A stretch of DNA of 64,000 bases from Hippopus hippopus (GCA_946811185.2 OX328107.1:22899587-22963586); one strand, 5' to 3'. Positions 1 to 11,585 are shown, counted from the first letter of the stretch. Translations and numbers: made by a program. The notes: generated by a model from the letters alone, not told the origin.

Positions 1-85
1 ATGTTTTCTTTCTGATTGAACGAGTCCTGAAAATTATCACCAAGTTTAAAGAGGTAAGATTTGGGTCTGAAAATTATGGCGAAGA

Positions 86-316
86 TTAAACCTTTTACGC
101 CCTAATCTCCTACTTTTAACAGCCCTGAAGAAAAAGGCTCCTGAAAACATTGTGGAAAAAGGAGAAAATGGGGTAACCAGCATTTTTTTCCTTTTCCCAC
201 AATGATTTCTACCCTTCCCAAAACAAATTTCAACTTTTGAGTAAAATTTGATCTGTCGTCTGCAAATGCTTTTAATTTTGACCAGTCTAAAATTTTGTGG
301 TTTGTTAAAGAGTTAA
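86..316 (-). mobile_element. Family A palindromic TTAA element
   Basis: It runs from ATTAAACCTTTTACG to GTTAAAGAGTTAA. The central palindrome is damaged on one side (GAAAATGGGGTAACCAGCAT). Confidence 0.75.
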
Positions 317-421
317 AAGGATGAAATTCTCACTTAAAATTATCACTAAATTTAAAGAAGTAATATTCTTACTTAAAATTTTACCCATAATGTTTTCAAA
401 AGCTTGCTTCCTTAGGATCAT

Positions 422-627
422 TTGACTTTTTACCAAACGGCAAACTTTTGTACTCTACAAAACTGAGAATATATTCAGATGACAAATTAAATATAGTTCA
501 AATGATGATTTCTGTCTGCAGTAGGGTAGAAAACACTGGTTACTGGCATTTCCTCCTTTTCTCACAATGTTACCACATGCCTTCTTCATTCGGGTTGCTA
601 AAACTAGGGATTGTATGGTACAAGGTA
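422..627 (+). mobile_element. Family A element, eroded
   Basis: The left end reads TTTTTACCAAACGGC and the right end ATTGTATGGTACAAGG. The left palindrome arm is mostly deleted (GAAAACACTGGTTACTGGCA). Confidence 0.6.
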
Positions 628-1821
628 AAACACAGGATTGTTTGCTCATTAGTTGAAGAGTAAAACAAAACTTTTTTTTTTTTCATTTTGCTTTGCACAG
701 ATCAGTTGTTTAGAAAGCATTTATATGACATTATGTACTGTTTCATTAATATGACCGAGATGTCAACCCTTAAGTGCCTTTCACTATTGAAGTTGACATT
801 TTGGCAAATGCAGATCAAGATCAGACTGCACAAAACATACATTCTGATCTTTGATTTTCCCTCTGTTTTGAGGAGATACTTTTTACAAGACTAATTGATT
901 GATTGTATGGTGTGTAATGCCGTTTTCAAAACTATTTCAGTTGCATCGCGGCAGCCAGTGCACCTATCCATGCTTTCCTTTCTTTTACCAGTACTCTGCA
1001 AATATTTTTTCCAATCTGTTGGTTGCATGTTTACATAACTTAATCCGATCATATATACAATTCAATCTTCTTCACTTTATTGTTTGCTATGTCACATGAT
1101 GTGAGCTAAAGTCAGACTGGATTTCGGAAAAAATCTATGGTTGGACATGGAAAAAGAAAACCCTAAGTGTTAACAAGTGTGTGCTAGTCCTTAATGTTAA
1201 ATCATAAAAATTAAAACCCAAATCAATAGTCCATGACAGTTACTGTACTTGCAAGAAAATTGTTTTCATAAACAAGTAAACCCTTTGCTCGGAATAGCCT
1301 TCTACCCTCATACCGTTTTTCTGCTGTTTTATTCATACAATTTAACATTGCATTGAACGCCAAACAAAATCGAAGCAAGTTTTCAAAAATACTGAAAACT
1401 TCACTGAGAGTTTGTAAAGGTCATATTATTAACTATGCAAAATTTCAATATAATAGCTAAAACATTTTAAGGTATTTTATGTTTCAGGGGGTCCCTATGA
1501 ACTTCAAACTACCTATACACATGTCTTTCAAGGGAATAAGCCCAAATTAAACTAGGACTTCGGTAAAATAGGTTTGCAAGGGGTTCGCTTTCAGATGCAA
1601 CAGAATTGTTGTATGCATGTATTTCCGACCACATATAATATTTTTCTTTTTCTTTGAACTTCTCCATGTAGTATACTTATACATGTATATATATTTTCAT
1701 TTAAGCAGCTAATTTTAGATATTTATGCACACATTACCAAACAATCAGTGTTTTCTCTTTAATTTTGGTAATGCCTTTTTTTTCAGTCTTTGAAAGTGAT
1801 GTTTTGTTATTTTCTTTACAG

Positions 1822-2058
1822 AAAAAACAAATGAACAAAGAGAATAAATCTACTCCCTGTGAAGATTCAGCTGCACCATACTCAACATTTCACAATGCCC
1901 CACCTGTTACCCCATATAAGAGTGTTGATACATTACCTCATTCCACATGTTCATGTGCAGAAAACAACGATTCTACAAGCTCAACAAGTGACGACTCTGA
2001 AATTCGTATAGAGATTGGACAAGTTTCCGTCAACTTTAAAGACCCAAAGGAAGGGACT
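1822..2058 (+). CDS. ZIP transporter exon: cytosolic loop
   Basis: The exon opens after a TTTCTTTACAG acceptor and closes at ACT|GTAAAT. It encodes 79 residues rich in Ser, Thr, Asp and Asn with a Cys pair (CSC), and no membrane segment. By position it is the variable loop between the third and fourth membrane segments. Unlike the loops of many ZIPs it is poor in histidine. The donor is weak, so the 3' border is the least certain of the four exons. Confidence 0.72.
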
Positions 2059-5000
2059 GTAAATAAACCTAATTTTTGCATCTGCTTACTCTTTACCAGA
2101 CAAGAAACTTACAGACCCTTTACTACATGACAAAATTTTAAACTTGTCCAGTTTGACAGCATTTGGCCTTCAACCTGCGAAAAGGGGCATTTGGACATTT
2201 GCGTAAAGTGTCGTCTCGGATCAGCCTGCGCATTCCGCACGGGCTAATCCAAGACGACATTTTACGACTACATTTGATTTTGTACTACAGTAGACTTGCG
2301 TGAAAGAGAAAATCGCATAAGAACGGAAAGTGTCGTGTGTTGCAAGCCATTTACAGATGTCAAGTGAAATATGGTTCAATTGTTGGAGTTTGTCTGTGAA
2401 AGAGTTAAAAACAATGAGGAAAAAGAGGTTGTTACCAGTATTTTCTCCTTTTACTACACTGTTTTCAAAAGTCGTCTTCTTCAGGATCATTAAAGTACTT
2501 GATTATATGGTAAAAGGTTAAAGCATTTCCAAATAACAAATCAAATATTTCTCAAAACACGAAAATTGTCTTTCTAAGGTTAGAAAACATTGTGGGTAAA
2601 GGAAAAAACTCAGGTCACAAACATTTTCTCCTTTTCCTACAATGTTTACCCTGTTCAGACAATGATATGACTGGTTTAACTTGGCTTCTTCTAACTTGTT
2701 ATTGATAATTTCTAAGAAGATTATTTGACCCTTTTGGCTTTAAGGTCATTTGTCAAGGTTACATTGAAGAAATTTATCAGCATCATGTAAATCACATTAT
2801 TTACATAGACAATTTACATAGGAGGGACATTTTTCCATTTTTACAGAAAACAATATTTTATATTTTGTTTAGGATTCAGCCAATGGCCTGCTAAATGGAA
2901 CTAGCCAGGAACATTCTCGTGTTGCCCCAGTGGCCTGGATGATCATTTTTGGAGATGGGCTGCATAATTTTATCGATGGAGTGTCAATAGGGGCTGCTTT
3001 TACAGAGAGTATACTTGCTGGCTTATCAGTTTCTATTGCAATTTTATGTGAAGAGTTGCCTCATGAATTAGGTACATTTTTACTGTTCTATATTCCTAAA
3101 TCTTTCATCACTGACAAAGGCACCTGTAACATGTCATAGTGCAATGCAGTTGAAAGTGTTACACCAAGTGAAGAAAATAGTCATTCTGATGAATGTAAAA
3201 AATGCTGATAATAGGAATTTTTAGCTCATCTGAGCACAAAATGCTCAAGGTGAGCTTTTGTGATCGTTCTGTGTCTGGTGTCCGTCATCAACTTTTACCT
3301 TGTGTACGCTCTAGAGGCCACATTTTCAGTCTGATACCCATGAAACTTGGTCAGAATGTTTGTTTTGATGATATCTCGGACAAGTTCGAAATGGGTCTTG
3401 TCAGGTAAAAAACTAGGTCACTAGGTCAAATCTTAGAAAAACCTTGTGTATGCGCTAGAGGCCACATTTTCAGTCCAGTATTCTTGAAAGTTGATCAGAA
3501 TTTTTCTGTTGATGATGTTTCAGAGTGAAAATGGGTCATGTTTGGGTCAAAAACTAGGTCACTAGGTCAGATCTTAGGAAAACATTGTGTACCCTCTAGA
3601 GGCCACATTTTCCGTCAAATACTCATGAAAGTTTGTCAGAATGCTACACTTGATGTTATCTCAAAGGAGTTTAAAAATGAGTCATGTCACGTCAAAAACT
3701 AGGTCACTGGGACCAGTCTTTGAAAAAACTTGACGACGCTCAAGATGCCACATTTTCAGTCCATTACACATGAAACTTGGTCAGAATGTTTTTCTTGATA
3801 ACATCTTTGAAAATGGGTCACGTAGGGTCAATAACTAGGTCACTTGGTCAGATCTTTGAAAAACCTTGTGTATGCTCTAGAGGCCACATTTTCTGTTAAA
3901 TACTCATGAAACTTGGTCAGAATGTTTGTCTTGATGACATCTTTAAGAGTTTGTAAGTGGGTCAGGTCGGTTGAAAAACTAGGTCACTAGGTCAAATCTT
4001 AGAAAAACCTTTTGTACACTCTAGAGGCCACAATTAAAGTTCAATACTCAAGAAAGTTGGTCAAAGTGTTTGTCTTGATGACATCTTGGATGAGTCTGGA
4101 AAAAGCTTGTGTACAAGCTAGAGGCCAAATTTTCAATCCAATAATTAGGAAAGCTTGTTAGAATGTTTGTCATAATATCTCAAAAGAGATTTAAAATGGA
4201 TCTTGTTTGTTCAAAAAGCTCAGGTGAGCGACTTCAGGGCCATCATGGCCCTCTTGTCTCCTTTTCAAAGTGCTTTTTCATGATTTTCTAAAAATCTGAA
4301 ATCTGTATTTTAAACTTTGTTTTGTACAAAAAAAGTTTTTGAGTAATGGGTTTATTATTATTCTGAAATGTCTGATACTTTACCTTACTTTCAAGAAATG
4401 TCCGATACCTCACCCTACTTACTGTAAATCTGAAATGCCCGATACCTTTTGTTCTTTGGCTGGAAGTGTGGACTGTGATCGGTATGCATGTGCATGCAGA
4501 ATTGATCCCAGTGTTTTCTCCCCGCCCTTTATTCAGAAGAAGCTGGAGGTGTGGACTGTGATCAATATGCATGTAATTGCAAAATTGATCCCAGTGCTAC
4601 CTACCTGCCCTTTATTCAGAAATAGTAAACAAAATATCCCTTCTCTGTTAAAATCTTTTTCTCCTATTTTCTCCCTTCTAATACCGTCCTACATACTTTG
4701 TGTAATATATACTATTGTTAATCATAGTGCTATGAAAATGCTGATATTCAGTGCAAATAAAGATATGTATGTATGAATAAAGGTGAAGAAAAACTATTTC
4801 TTTTTTTTTTTCAACTCTACCAAACAACAGAATTTTAGCCTTACCCAAGTTGAAAGCATTCACAGATGACAACCTCAGTGTGGCTCAAAGGATGGTATTG
4901 GTAGAAAACACTGTGGGAAAAGGAGAAAATGCTGTTTACCAGCATTTTCTCCTTTTCCCACATTGTTTTTAGAAGCTTTCACTTTCAGGGTTGTTAAAAC

Positions 5001-7004
5001 TTTGGACTGTGTGGTAAAGGGTTAAACCCTTTTTCACACAATCTTGTGGTTTAACAACCCTTTGGAAAAAGGCTTTTGAAAATATCGTTGGAGAACATTG
5101 CCTCCTTTCCCTTCAATGCTTTCTATCTTTTCCAGGACAAATTACATCTTTTAAACCAAAAACCTACCCTTGTTCCAATCAGGAAGAGTCTAGAATTTTT
5201 AGTAAAGAGTTATACACCATCTTTACTTCATACTTCTTTTTGAATAATACCATGCAATAAATAATAATTGAGCCATGCTCTATGAAAAGGGGGCTTAATG
5301 CATCTGCAAAAGGTATCGACCCAGGTCAGCCTGTGCAGTTTGCACAGGCTGACCTGGGCCGAAACTTTTCGCTATCTATCAATTTTCTGTATGTCGAAGG
5401 ATCAGTCTATCTCAAGATTAAGTCGGTTGTGAAAAAAAAGTGGCTATTATGGATTCATTATTTGATGGCTTAATTGGTATAATGCATCACAATGATGCGT
5501 TAAGCCCCCGTTTGCCAGAGCGTAGCTCAGTTACATAATTATATTGCATATTAACATTTATATCATTTATTTCAGGTGACTTTGCAATCCTCCTGAATGC
5601 AGGCATGAAGATCAAGAAGGCTGTGTTGTACAACTTTCTGTCTGCCACTATGTGTTACCTGGGGCTTGTGGTGGGGATATTTTTGGGGGAGAATACTTCC
5701 ACACATACCTGGGTGTTTGCATTTGCTGGAGGAATGTTTTTATACATATCACTTGTTGACATGGTAAGCAATCATAGATGCTTGGTACAATAGTTTATTT
5801 CAAGCTAAAGTTAAAGTTAAATTAACCTTCTACCAGACTACAAAGTTCTAGACCTGTGTAAATTTAAAGCATTTATGGATGACAAATTAAATACTAATCA
5901 AATGATGGAATTTCTTAAGACACAGAAAATGTAATGGGAATGGGAGAAAATGATGGGTTGACCCAGCTCTGAAATAAACTACTTGTAAACTGAAAAGCTA
6001 TTACAGCTTGCACCAAGGACAACCATTTAGAGGAAACAAATAGAAATATTATTTTTTAATAAAACTGCTTTTGGAGGAGGAGCAGCAATTCTTGCATGTT
6101 TTGAGTAATTATGATACAGAAAGAAACAAAGCTACTAAAAGTTAAAAACCCTATCAAGTATACAAAGCAAGCCTTTACCTAACAACTGCCATATTTTGTT
6201 TTAACAACCTTAATTGCAAAGACTTCTGAAAACATTTTGGGAAAACAATTGTGGGAAAAAGAGAAAAAATGCTGGTAATCAACATTTTTCCTTTTTCCAC
6301 CATGTTTTTTTAATCCTTTAAATGATAATTCCAGTAATTTCAGCCAAAATTTATATGTCGTCTGCAAGTATTTTAACCATTTACCACACAATCCTTAGTT
6401 CTAACGACCCTGAAGAAAAAGGCTTGTGAAAACATTGTGGGAAAAGGAGAAAATGCTGATTACCAGCATTTTCTCCTTTTCCCACAATGTTTTGTACCCT
6501 GTCGAAGACAGGAATCATCACTTTAGCTACATTAATTTTGTCATCTGCAAATGCTTTGAATTTGGATGAGTCCAATATTGTGTCATTTGATAAAGAGTTA
6601 ATTAGAACCCATTAGGCTTTTCCAACTTGTTTCGTAAAAGCCTTTTTCCTCAGAGTTGTTAAACAAGAGACTGTTTGGTAATGACTTTAAATTCAGAACA
6701 TGAATACATTTAAAAACATAATAGCATAAGGAGAAACAAGGAATTTCTGCATTTAGCAAATTGTGCTCAAAACTGGTCTGCCACAAGAGGCAGGTGTCGA
6801 TTATGTCAGCATAGGCATAATTGGTATACTTTTTTCTCACAGATGCCAGAAATGAACAGTGCTGGAGAATCTGAAGACAACAAGGTTATTGGCGGAACCT
6901 GGGTATTCTTCCTACAGAATGCCGGCCTGATTGTTGGACTTGGGCTCATGTTAATCATGGCCGTCTACGGAGGAAATCTAGAGGAAGCTATACATAACTT
7001 GTGA
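1822..7004 (+). CDS. SLC39A14-like: ZIP8/ZIP14-like zinc and metal transporter, 3' part of gene (4 exons)
   Basis: The gene encodes the C-terminal part of a LIV-1 subfamily ZIP transporter, which moves Zn2+ (and, in ZIP8/14, also Fe2+, Mn2+ and Cd2+) into the cytosol. Visible exons are 1822..2058, 2873..3071, 5576..5763 and 6843..7004. All have GT-AG borders and their phases agree (0/0, 0/1, 1/0, 0/stop). Two hallmarks are readable: HNFIDG in the fourth membrane segment, and EELPHELGD in the fifth. The EExPHE form, with Glu in place of the usual first His, is the known mark of the ZIP8/ZIP14 branch. [13 protein letters not shown] and PEMN follow as in the vertebrate proteins. The stop is TGA at 7002. 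Earlier exons (signal peptide, ectodomain, TM1-3) must lie left of the window. The visible part alone cannot decide between ZIP8 and ZIP14. I see no clear AATAAA within 500 bases of the stop. Confidence 0.9.
2196..2269. repeat. Short palindromic repeat (GTCGTCTCGGATCAGCCTGC type)
   Basis: The inverted arms AAAGTGTCGTCTCGGATCAG and its near complement flank a CATTCCGCACGG centre. I know very similar palindromes as abundant elements in bivalve genomes, which supports the taxonomic guess. Confidence 0.6.
2335..2655 (+). mobile_element. Two consecutive family A fragments
   Basis: The first (about 2335..2520) ends TATATGGTAAAAGGTTAA. The second begins at that TTAA (2517) and keeps its left half and palindrome. 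Both lie in the first visible ZIP intron. Confidence 0.6.
2873..3071 (+). CDS. ZIP transporter exon: TM4 and TM5 with the metal-site motifs
   Basis: Acceptor TTTGTTTAG, donor TTAG|GTACAT. It encodes [20 protein letters not shown], a short loop, then CEELPHEL, whose last Gly is completed across the intron. These segments line the transport path in ZIP proteins: His, Asn and Asp of HNxxD, and Glu/His of EExPHE, are the metal ligands known for the family. All are intact. Confidence 0.93.
3219..4260 (+). repeat. Bivalve-type element with about 140-bp internal tandem repeats
   Basis: The start TTTTAGCTCATCTGAGCAC and end CTCAGGTGAGCGAC form short inverted ends, followed by CAGGGCCATCATGGCCCTCT. 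The motif GAGGCCACATTTTCAGT recurs near 3315, 3458, 3599, 3744, 3880, 4024 and 4120, each followed by ACTAGGTCACTAGGTCA. The spacing is about 133-146 bp except for the last unit. It is non-coding and lies inside the ZIP intron between 3072 and 5575. I associate this repeat type with bivalve genomes. Confidence 0.8.
4261..4810. other. ZIP intron with a short direct duplication
   Basis: The segment GGAGGTGTGGACTGTGATC recurs near 4460 and 4543, each followed by ATGCATGTNNNTGCANAATT and then GATCCCAGTG, with spacing of about 85 bp. Nothing else is recognised. Confidence 0.5.
4811..5025 (+). mobile_element. Family A element
   Basis: Left end CTCTACCAAACAACAG, right end GGTAAAGGGTTAA. Its last TTAA (5022-5025) is also the first TTAA of the next copy. 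Confidence 0.8.
5022..5213 (-). mobile_element. Family A element sharing a TTAA with its neighbour
   Basis: It starts TTAAACCCTTTTTCACACAA and ends TTTTAGTAAAGAGTTA. The palindrome is largely deleted. Confidence 0.7.
5270..5529. mobile_element. Family C palindromic element
   Basis: Inverted ends GAGCCATGCTCTATGAAAAG and TTTGCCAGAGCGTAGCTC, and inner ends GGGGGCTTAATGCAT / ATGCGTTAAGCCCCC. The core palindrome CAGGTCAGCCTGTGCAG / TGCACAGGCTGACCTGG is near perfect. It is a MITE by structure with no coding capacity. Confidence 0.75.
5576..5763 (+). CDS. ZIP transporter exon: end of TM5 to TM7
   Basis: Acceptor TTTATTTCAG, donor GACATG|GTAAGC. It continues the signature as [11 protein letters not shown], then a hydrophobic [19 protein letters not shown] segment and [13 protein letters not shown], which match the family closely. 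The Asn and Asp positions typical of TM5-TM7 are present. Confidence 0.93.
5822..6690. mobile_element. Cluster of four family A copies in the last ZIP intron
   Basis: The copies are 5822..5957 (+, left half), 6170..6374 (-), 6373..6601 (-, full length, 229 bp, TTAA at both ends) and 6625..6690 (+, right end only). They crowd the 1.1-kb intron just upstream of the terminal exon without touching either splice site. Confidence 0.75.
6843..7004 (+). CDS. ZIP transporter terminal exon with TM8
   Basis: Acceptor TTTTTTCTCACAG. It begins with MPEMN (PEMN is conserved), then an acidic loop, a final hydrophobic segment ([20 protein letters not shown]) and an 11-residue tail [11 protein letters not shown] before TGA. 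The short extracellular C-terminus matches ZIP8/14 architecture. Confidence 0.92.
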   Translation: MPEMNSAGESEDNKVIGGTWVFFLQNAGLIVGLGLMLIMAVYGGNLEEAIHNL

Positions 7005-7200
7005 TCTGTAGATAAATCATAGTCTCATCGGTAGTGTAGTGTTTGCAATTGTCTGTGTAGGCAATTGTAGTACACTCCGTATGCTTTATGAAGAAAAGTG
7101 TGAATTTTATGTAAATTTTTCAGTCAGGTTATTGATATTCCCATCAACAACGGGTAACATCCAAATCCTACCAGGAATATAAATCTTCTTGGTAAGAGAC
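7005..7200. other. Presumed ZIP 3' untranslated region
   Basis: AT-rich sequence after the stop codon with no recognised repeat. It may be the 3' UTR. A canonical AATAAA is not seen before the first repeat at 7201. Confidence 0.35.
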
Positions 7201-7423
7201 TTAACTCTTTATCAGATGATAGTATTTTAGAAGTTTATTTTCAAAGCATTTGCAAGCAAAGGATTCACAGTGGCTCAACTAGTGGAATTTGTCCTTGAAA
7301 CGGTAGAAAATACTGTGGGAAACAAGAAAATGTTGGTTACCAGCATTTTCTCCTTTTTTACAATATTTTCAAAAGGGTGCTTTCTAAGGGTTGTTAAAAA
7401 GTAATCGTATGTTGAAGGATTAA
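7201..7423 (+). mobile_element. Family A element
   Basis: TTAACTCTTTATCAGATG to GTTGAAGGATTAA. The palindrome is weakened by several unpaired changes. Confidence 0.75.
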
Positions 7424-7621
7424 TTAGAAATTTTAAGAAGTTGCAAAACTTTGAAATGCAAGTTTTTATCATATTATGTGCTCAAAATTGACTTTATCAA
7501 TACAACTAAATTCTTTTTTGTGCATTTTGAATTGATCAAGTACAAAATGATTTAAAAAAAAAAAAATGAATGTTTTAAAAATGCTTACAATTCCTCTTAC
7601 ATTTTTAAGTGGTTTTTAAAT

Positions 7622-7815
7622 TGTTAAAACAACCCTGAGGAAGAAGGGTTTTGAAACATAGGGAAAAATGCAGAAAATGCTTGTAACTAGCATTTCCTCC
7701 CATTACCACAATGTTTTCTACCCTTTTTATCACGGACATATGCCATTATTTGAGCCACATTTAATTTGTGATTTGTGGATGTTGTGATTTGGACATCTCT
7801 AAAATGTTGTCCAAC
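7622..7815 (-). mobile_element. Family A fragment
   Basis: AACAACCCTGAGGAAGAAGG, a damaged palindrome, then GAGCCACATTTAATTTG. The ends are eroded. The stretch 7816..8063 after it holds nothing I recognise. Confidence 0.6.
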
Positions 7816-8063
7816 AGAATTACGGCACTGTTATGGATTGTCAAATGCATATTACTTCCAAAGGCTGCCCTTCATAGGTTTTGATGTTGCTTATTGTTGA
7901 TTGGTTAGTTGTGGGAGATACAACAGTTAGCAGCTTATAATTAGTTCATTACATTTCTATTGTGCACAGTGTTGCCTGATGGGATGTGGCATTATTAGAG
8001 TAAAAAATTTCAAAGTCATTGTTCTTCACAAAAGCAAGAAAGTAGTGCACCCCCATTTGATCT

Positions 8064-8645
8064 TTAACTCATAATCAGCTAGCTGACTTTTAAATTCATC
8101 CAAATGAAAAGAATATGCAGAGGAATAATGAAATGTGGTTTAACTCTTAAAGACGAATTCGTGGACTGAAAAGATTGTTGGAAAGGGAGAAAATTCTGGC
8201 TACCAGCATTTTATTTCTTTCCCACAATCTGTTCAAAAGGCTTCTTCCTCAGGGTTGTTAAAACTCGAAATTGTGTGGTAAAGGGTAAAATGATTGGAGT
8301 TGTCTTTGTTTCTAAATCTTTACCAAGTGATCTTGGGTTTAAGCATTAAACTGTGATCAAGAGGACTTGAAAACAATGTGGAAAAATTAGAAATTGGCTA
8401 CTTCTCAGCATTTCCCCTTTTCTGACATTGTTTTCATTGCATTCAAAGACAATAAGTATCAGTTGGGCTGCATTTTATAGTGGGTGTGCATTTCAATTTG
8501 GTCAAGTTTCAAAGTTTGTCGTTTGGTAGAGTTAAATGGGGAATACATGACTAGAGGTGATCGGCATTTTCTACTTTTTCCACTATTTTCAAAAGTTCAC
8601 GTCTCTTATTTCATTACAACCCATGTATGTTTGGTAAAAGATTAA
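8064..8645. mobile_element. Three adjoining family A copies
   Basis: 8064..8288 (+, TTTAACTCATAATC to GTGTGGTAAAGGGTAA), 8316..8535 (-, ends TCGTTTGGTAGAGTTAA) and 8536..8645 (+, right half only, ends GTTTGGTAAAAGATTAA). Confidence 0.7.
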
Positions 8646-8879
8646 GAGAGCTGTAAGTCCAAGCTTTTGCAATTTGTACACCATTGTACAGTCTACTTTC
8701 GCTTCAGACTGAAATTTTAATGATTGGAAAAGATCTAGTTAGTAGACCAGATAAATTTCTGTATTTGAAATAGTCATCCAATTTTGTGATTATAGTCTTT
8801 GAAAGTTACCATTATTTGTAGAATTTTACACTGCTGGACAACTTGCTGAGAGCTCGAGATGAGTCAACTGTATATGATT

Positions 8880-9117
8880 TACTCTTTAACAGATAACAAA
8901 ATTTTTAGGAAATTTAAGACTAGTTCAACTTGAAAGTATTTGCAGAGGACAAGTTAGATATGGCTTAAATGACAGATATGGTCTTTGACAGGTTGGAAAA
9001 CATAGTGGGAAAAGGAGAAAATGCTGGTTACCAGCATTTTCTCCTTTTCCCACAATGTTTTCAAAAGCCCTCTTCACTAGGGTCATTAAAACTGGGGACA
9101 GTGTGGTAGAGAGTTAA
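8880..9117 (+). mobile_element. Family A element, well-kept palindrome
   Basis: The central GTGGGAAAAGGAGAAAATGC pairs perfectly with its right arm. The end is GTGTGGTAGAGAGTTAA. Confidence 0.8.
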
Positions 9118-9390
9118 ATGGACATTAGACAAGTTGAAAAGTTAAAACTTTATCTTCAGACATACAGAAAAAATGTTAACTTAATATGGACAGATGTAAG
9201 GACATTGACCTTTTCTTTGTGTTCCAAGTTTTTTATTATCTGAAAGTCAGTGCATCATTTAACTGTTACCTGCATGGGTACAAGATCAGTTTTTTGCACA
9301 CGGCACTACAGAGACTTAGAAAATCCAGATAATCAGTCTTGTTATTTAGGGTGTTGCCTGTCCCTATGTATATAGAGTCCCTGCAGGTAT

Positions 9391-9710
9391 TTAACCCTTT
9401 ACCTTACAGTGAAATACATGTATTTTATTTGTCCAAATCCAAAGCATTCGCAAACAAGTAATGATAATTATGAAACTCAAATTGTGAAAATTGCCCTTGG
9501 GGGGAAAAAAAGTCAAAACATAATGACGGTAGAGCTGGCAAGCCAAGTTGGCTTACATTGCTTACAAAAGTAACAGTTGAAAATGTAGAAAAAATTAGGG
9601 GAAAAGGAGAAAATGCTGGTTACCTGCATTTAACTCCTTTTCTCTCTGTGTTTTTAAGAGGCCTCTTCCTTAGGGTTGTTAAAACTCAGGATTGTGTGGT
9701 AAAGGAATAA
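9391..9710 (+). mobile_element. Family A element with about 90 bp of extra internal sequence
   Basis: TTAACCCTTTACCTTACAG to GTGTGGTAAAGGAATAA. An AT-rich insertion lies between the left arm and the palindrome. Confidence 0.65.
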
Positions 9711-9779
9711 GGTGTACGTCTTGCTTCACACTGGGTGTAAAATAACTAGGTTTCCGCCCAATATAAAGTAGTTTCAAAT

Positions 9780-10089
9780 CAAATTTATTTGAATTATGTC
9801 ACCTATATCTCCATCCCAGGGGTCAACTGTTTTATAGAGTGATAAAGGGAAAATGGAAAAAAATTGGCTGAAAACTGAAAACCACTAGGCCCGGAGAGTT
9901 GACATTTTATATAAAATACTATTACAGTATCAAAATTTTTATCTTCCTAGGGTCAGAGGTGGCCTAACCTAGGGGTTCAGATATTTTATGTAGAGTTTAG
10001 TAGACAGAAAACCTGGCAAAAGTCCTCTTATCTGGAGCCATAAGGCTGAGAGCTTGGGTATTTTGTATAGAGCATAATCTTATGTCCCT
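9780..10089. repeat. Degenerate tandem repeat with GGGTCAGAGG and TTTTATATAGAG motifs
   Basis: About three loosely similar units (CAACTGTTTTATAGAGTGAT, CAGATATTTTATGTAGAG, GGGTATTTTGTATAGAG) alternate with AGGGTCAGAGG-like blocks. It resembles non-coding tandem repeats I know from molluscs; the identification is tentative. Confidence 0.4.
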
Positions 10090-10195
10090 TTAATCCTTTC
10101 CTTCATGATGACTTTTAAACTCTTCCAAATTCAAAACATTGGCAGATGACAAATTCAAAACTGGTACAACTGAGGACTGTTTGGTATGGGGTTAA
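10090..10195 (+). mobile_element. Family A deletion derivative without palindrome
   Basis: Only 106 bp: the left arm (TTAATCCTTTCCTTCATGAT...) runs straight into the right end (GAGGACTGTTTGGTATGGGG-TTAA). The whole central palindrome is gone. Confidence 0.75.
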
Positions 10196-10802
10196 CCTTT
10201 TACCAAACAATCCCATATGATAATGATCCTGAGTAAGATTAATTTTTTTTAACCAGTGTGGGGAACAGAGAAAACACTAGTATCAAGCGTTTTCTCTTTT
10301 GCCAACAATGTTTTCTATCCTTACAAAGACAGATTTCAGCATGTTAACCACACTTAACTCTTTACTACTCAGAAACATTTTAGACAAACCAGAATTGAAA
10401 GCATTTACAGATTATATGTGGCTCAAATGATTGGTTTGAATCTGAAAGGGTGGAAAACATTGTTAAAAAAGTAGAAAATGCAGGTTGCTGGCATTTTCTC
10501 CTTTTCCCACAATGATTTCCGAAGTTTAATTTCCCAGGGTCATTTGGGATTGTGTGGTAATGGGTTTACATGTGGTCTGTTACGCTTTTACCCTTTACCA
10601 CACAATCCCAAGTTTTAATGATCCTGAGGAAGAAAGCTTTTGAAAGCATTGTAGGAAAAGGAGAAAATGCTGGTAACCTCCTTTTTCCACAGTGTTTTCT
10701 ACCTTTTCAAGAACAAATTTAGTCTTTTGGGCCACCTTAATCCGTCTGCAAATGCTTTCACTTAGGACTAGGCTAAAGTTTTGTCATTTCGTAAAGAGTT
10801 AA
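10192..10802. mobile_element. Chain of three family A copies sharing TTAA junctions
   Basis: 10192..10357 (-), 10354..10566 (+) and 10587..10802 (-). The first shares TTAA 10192-10195 with the deletion derivative on its left and TTAA 10354-10357 with the copy on its right. Confidence 0.75.
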
Positions 10803-11426
10803 ATTTGGAGAAGTCTAGAATTGTCTGGTAAAGAGTTTCTAACTTTGTACAAATCATATCCTTGGGTAAAAAGGAAAAAACTGCCCTACCATGGGGGTAG
10901 GAGTTTATATTTTGTTGGGAAAACTATTTGGATCTGCTCTTTTGGAACCAAATGATTTAGTGCATTGAAACTTTGGTGATATTGTGTAATTCTCAATTGA
11001 CTTTTTTTTATGAAAATATCAAGTAATTGACTTAGCCCTGTACTCATGTCGTGTGGAAACTTTGACATTTTTCTCTTAACTGTTATTACTTGCAATACAG
11101 TTATTTACATGGACTTCAAACTTACGCTTGTTGTTTAAAGTCGGAAGGGGAACCCAGGGTAGGTAACCCTCAACATACCAAAACATTTTGACATGGTAAT
11201 ATCCCTTTTTTTTTTCCCCGATTTTGGAGTTTTCACTGAATAGCATCCACAGCCGAGCATTAGCACCAGCATGCTGTGCATTTGTTGATATTTTTCTGAG
11301 GTGTGTAAGATAGAAAAATCATCGTCATCTCATTTTACTTTGTAAATATAACATTATTGTGAATCAGGGTTTTCCCTTCAACTTAATCATACAGGGATCA
11401 TTTGAACCCCTTCATTTTTATTACAC
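10803..11426. other. Intergenic DNA, nothing recognised
   Basis: Apart from a family A end fragment at about 10805..10838, I see no repeat, exon or RNA gene. Confidence 0.4.
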
Positions 11427-11585
11427 CGTACCAAAAAATCCTGAGTTTAAACAACGCTTACAAAAGAAATCCTTTGAAAACATTTTGGGAAAAGGAGAAA
11501 ATGCTGATAGCCAGCATTTTCTCCTTTTCCAAAAAAGTTTTCTACCCTTTGTAAAGCAGATCGCATAGTTCTGGTCACACTGCTT
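11427..11585 (-). mobile_element. Family A fragment
   Basis: The palindrome is preserved (CATTTTGGGAAAAGGAG), with AAACAACGCTTACAAAAGAA on the left. The right end is lost. Confidence 0.65.

Larger units (their letters stand above)
1..1821. other. Intron of the ZIP gene with scattered repeats
   Basis: Non-coding. It holds family A copies at 86..316 and 422..627, a family B-like fragment at about 755..880 (AGATCAAGATCAGACTGCAC), and a reverse SINE fragment at 896..1040. I see nothing recognisable from 1041 to 1821. No earlier ZIP exon is visible. Confidence 0.7.
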
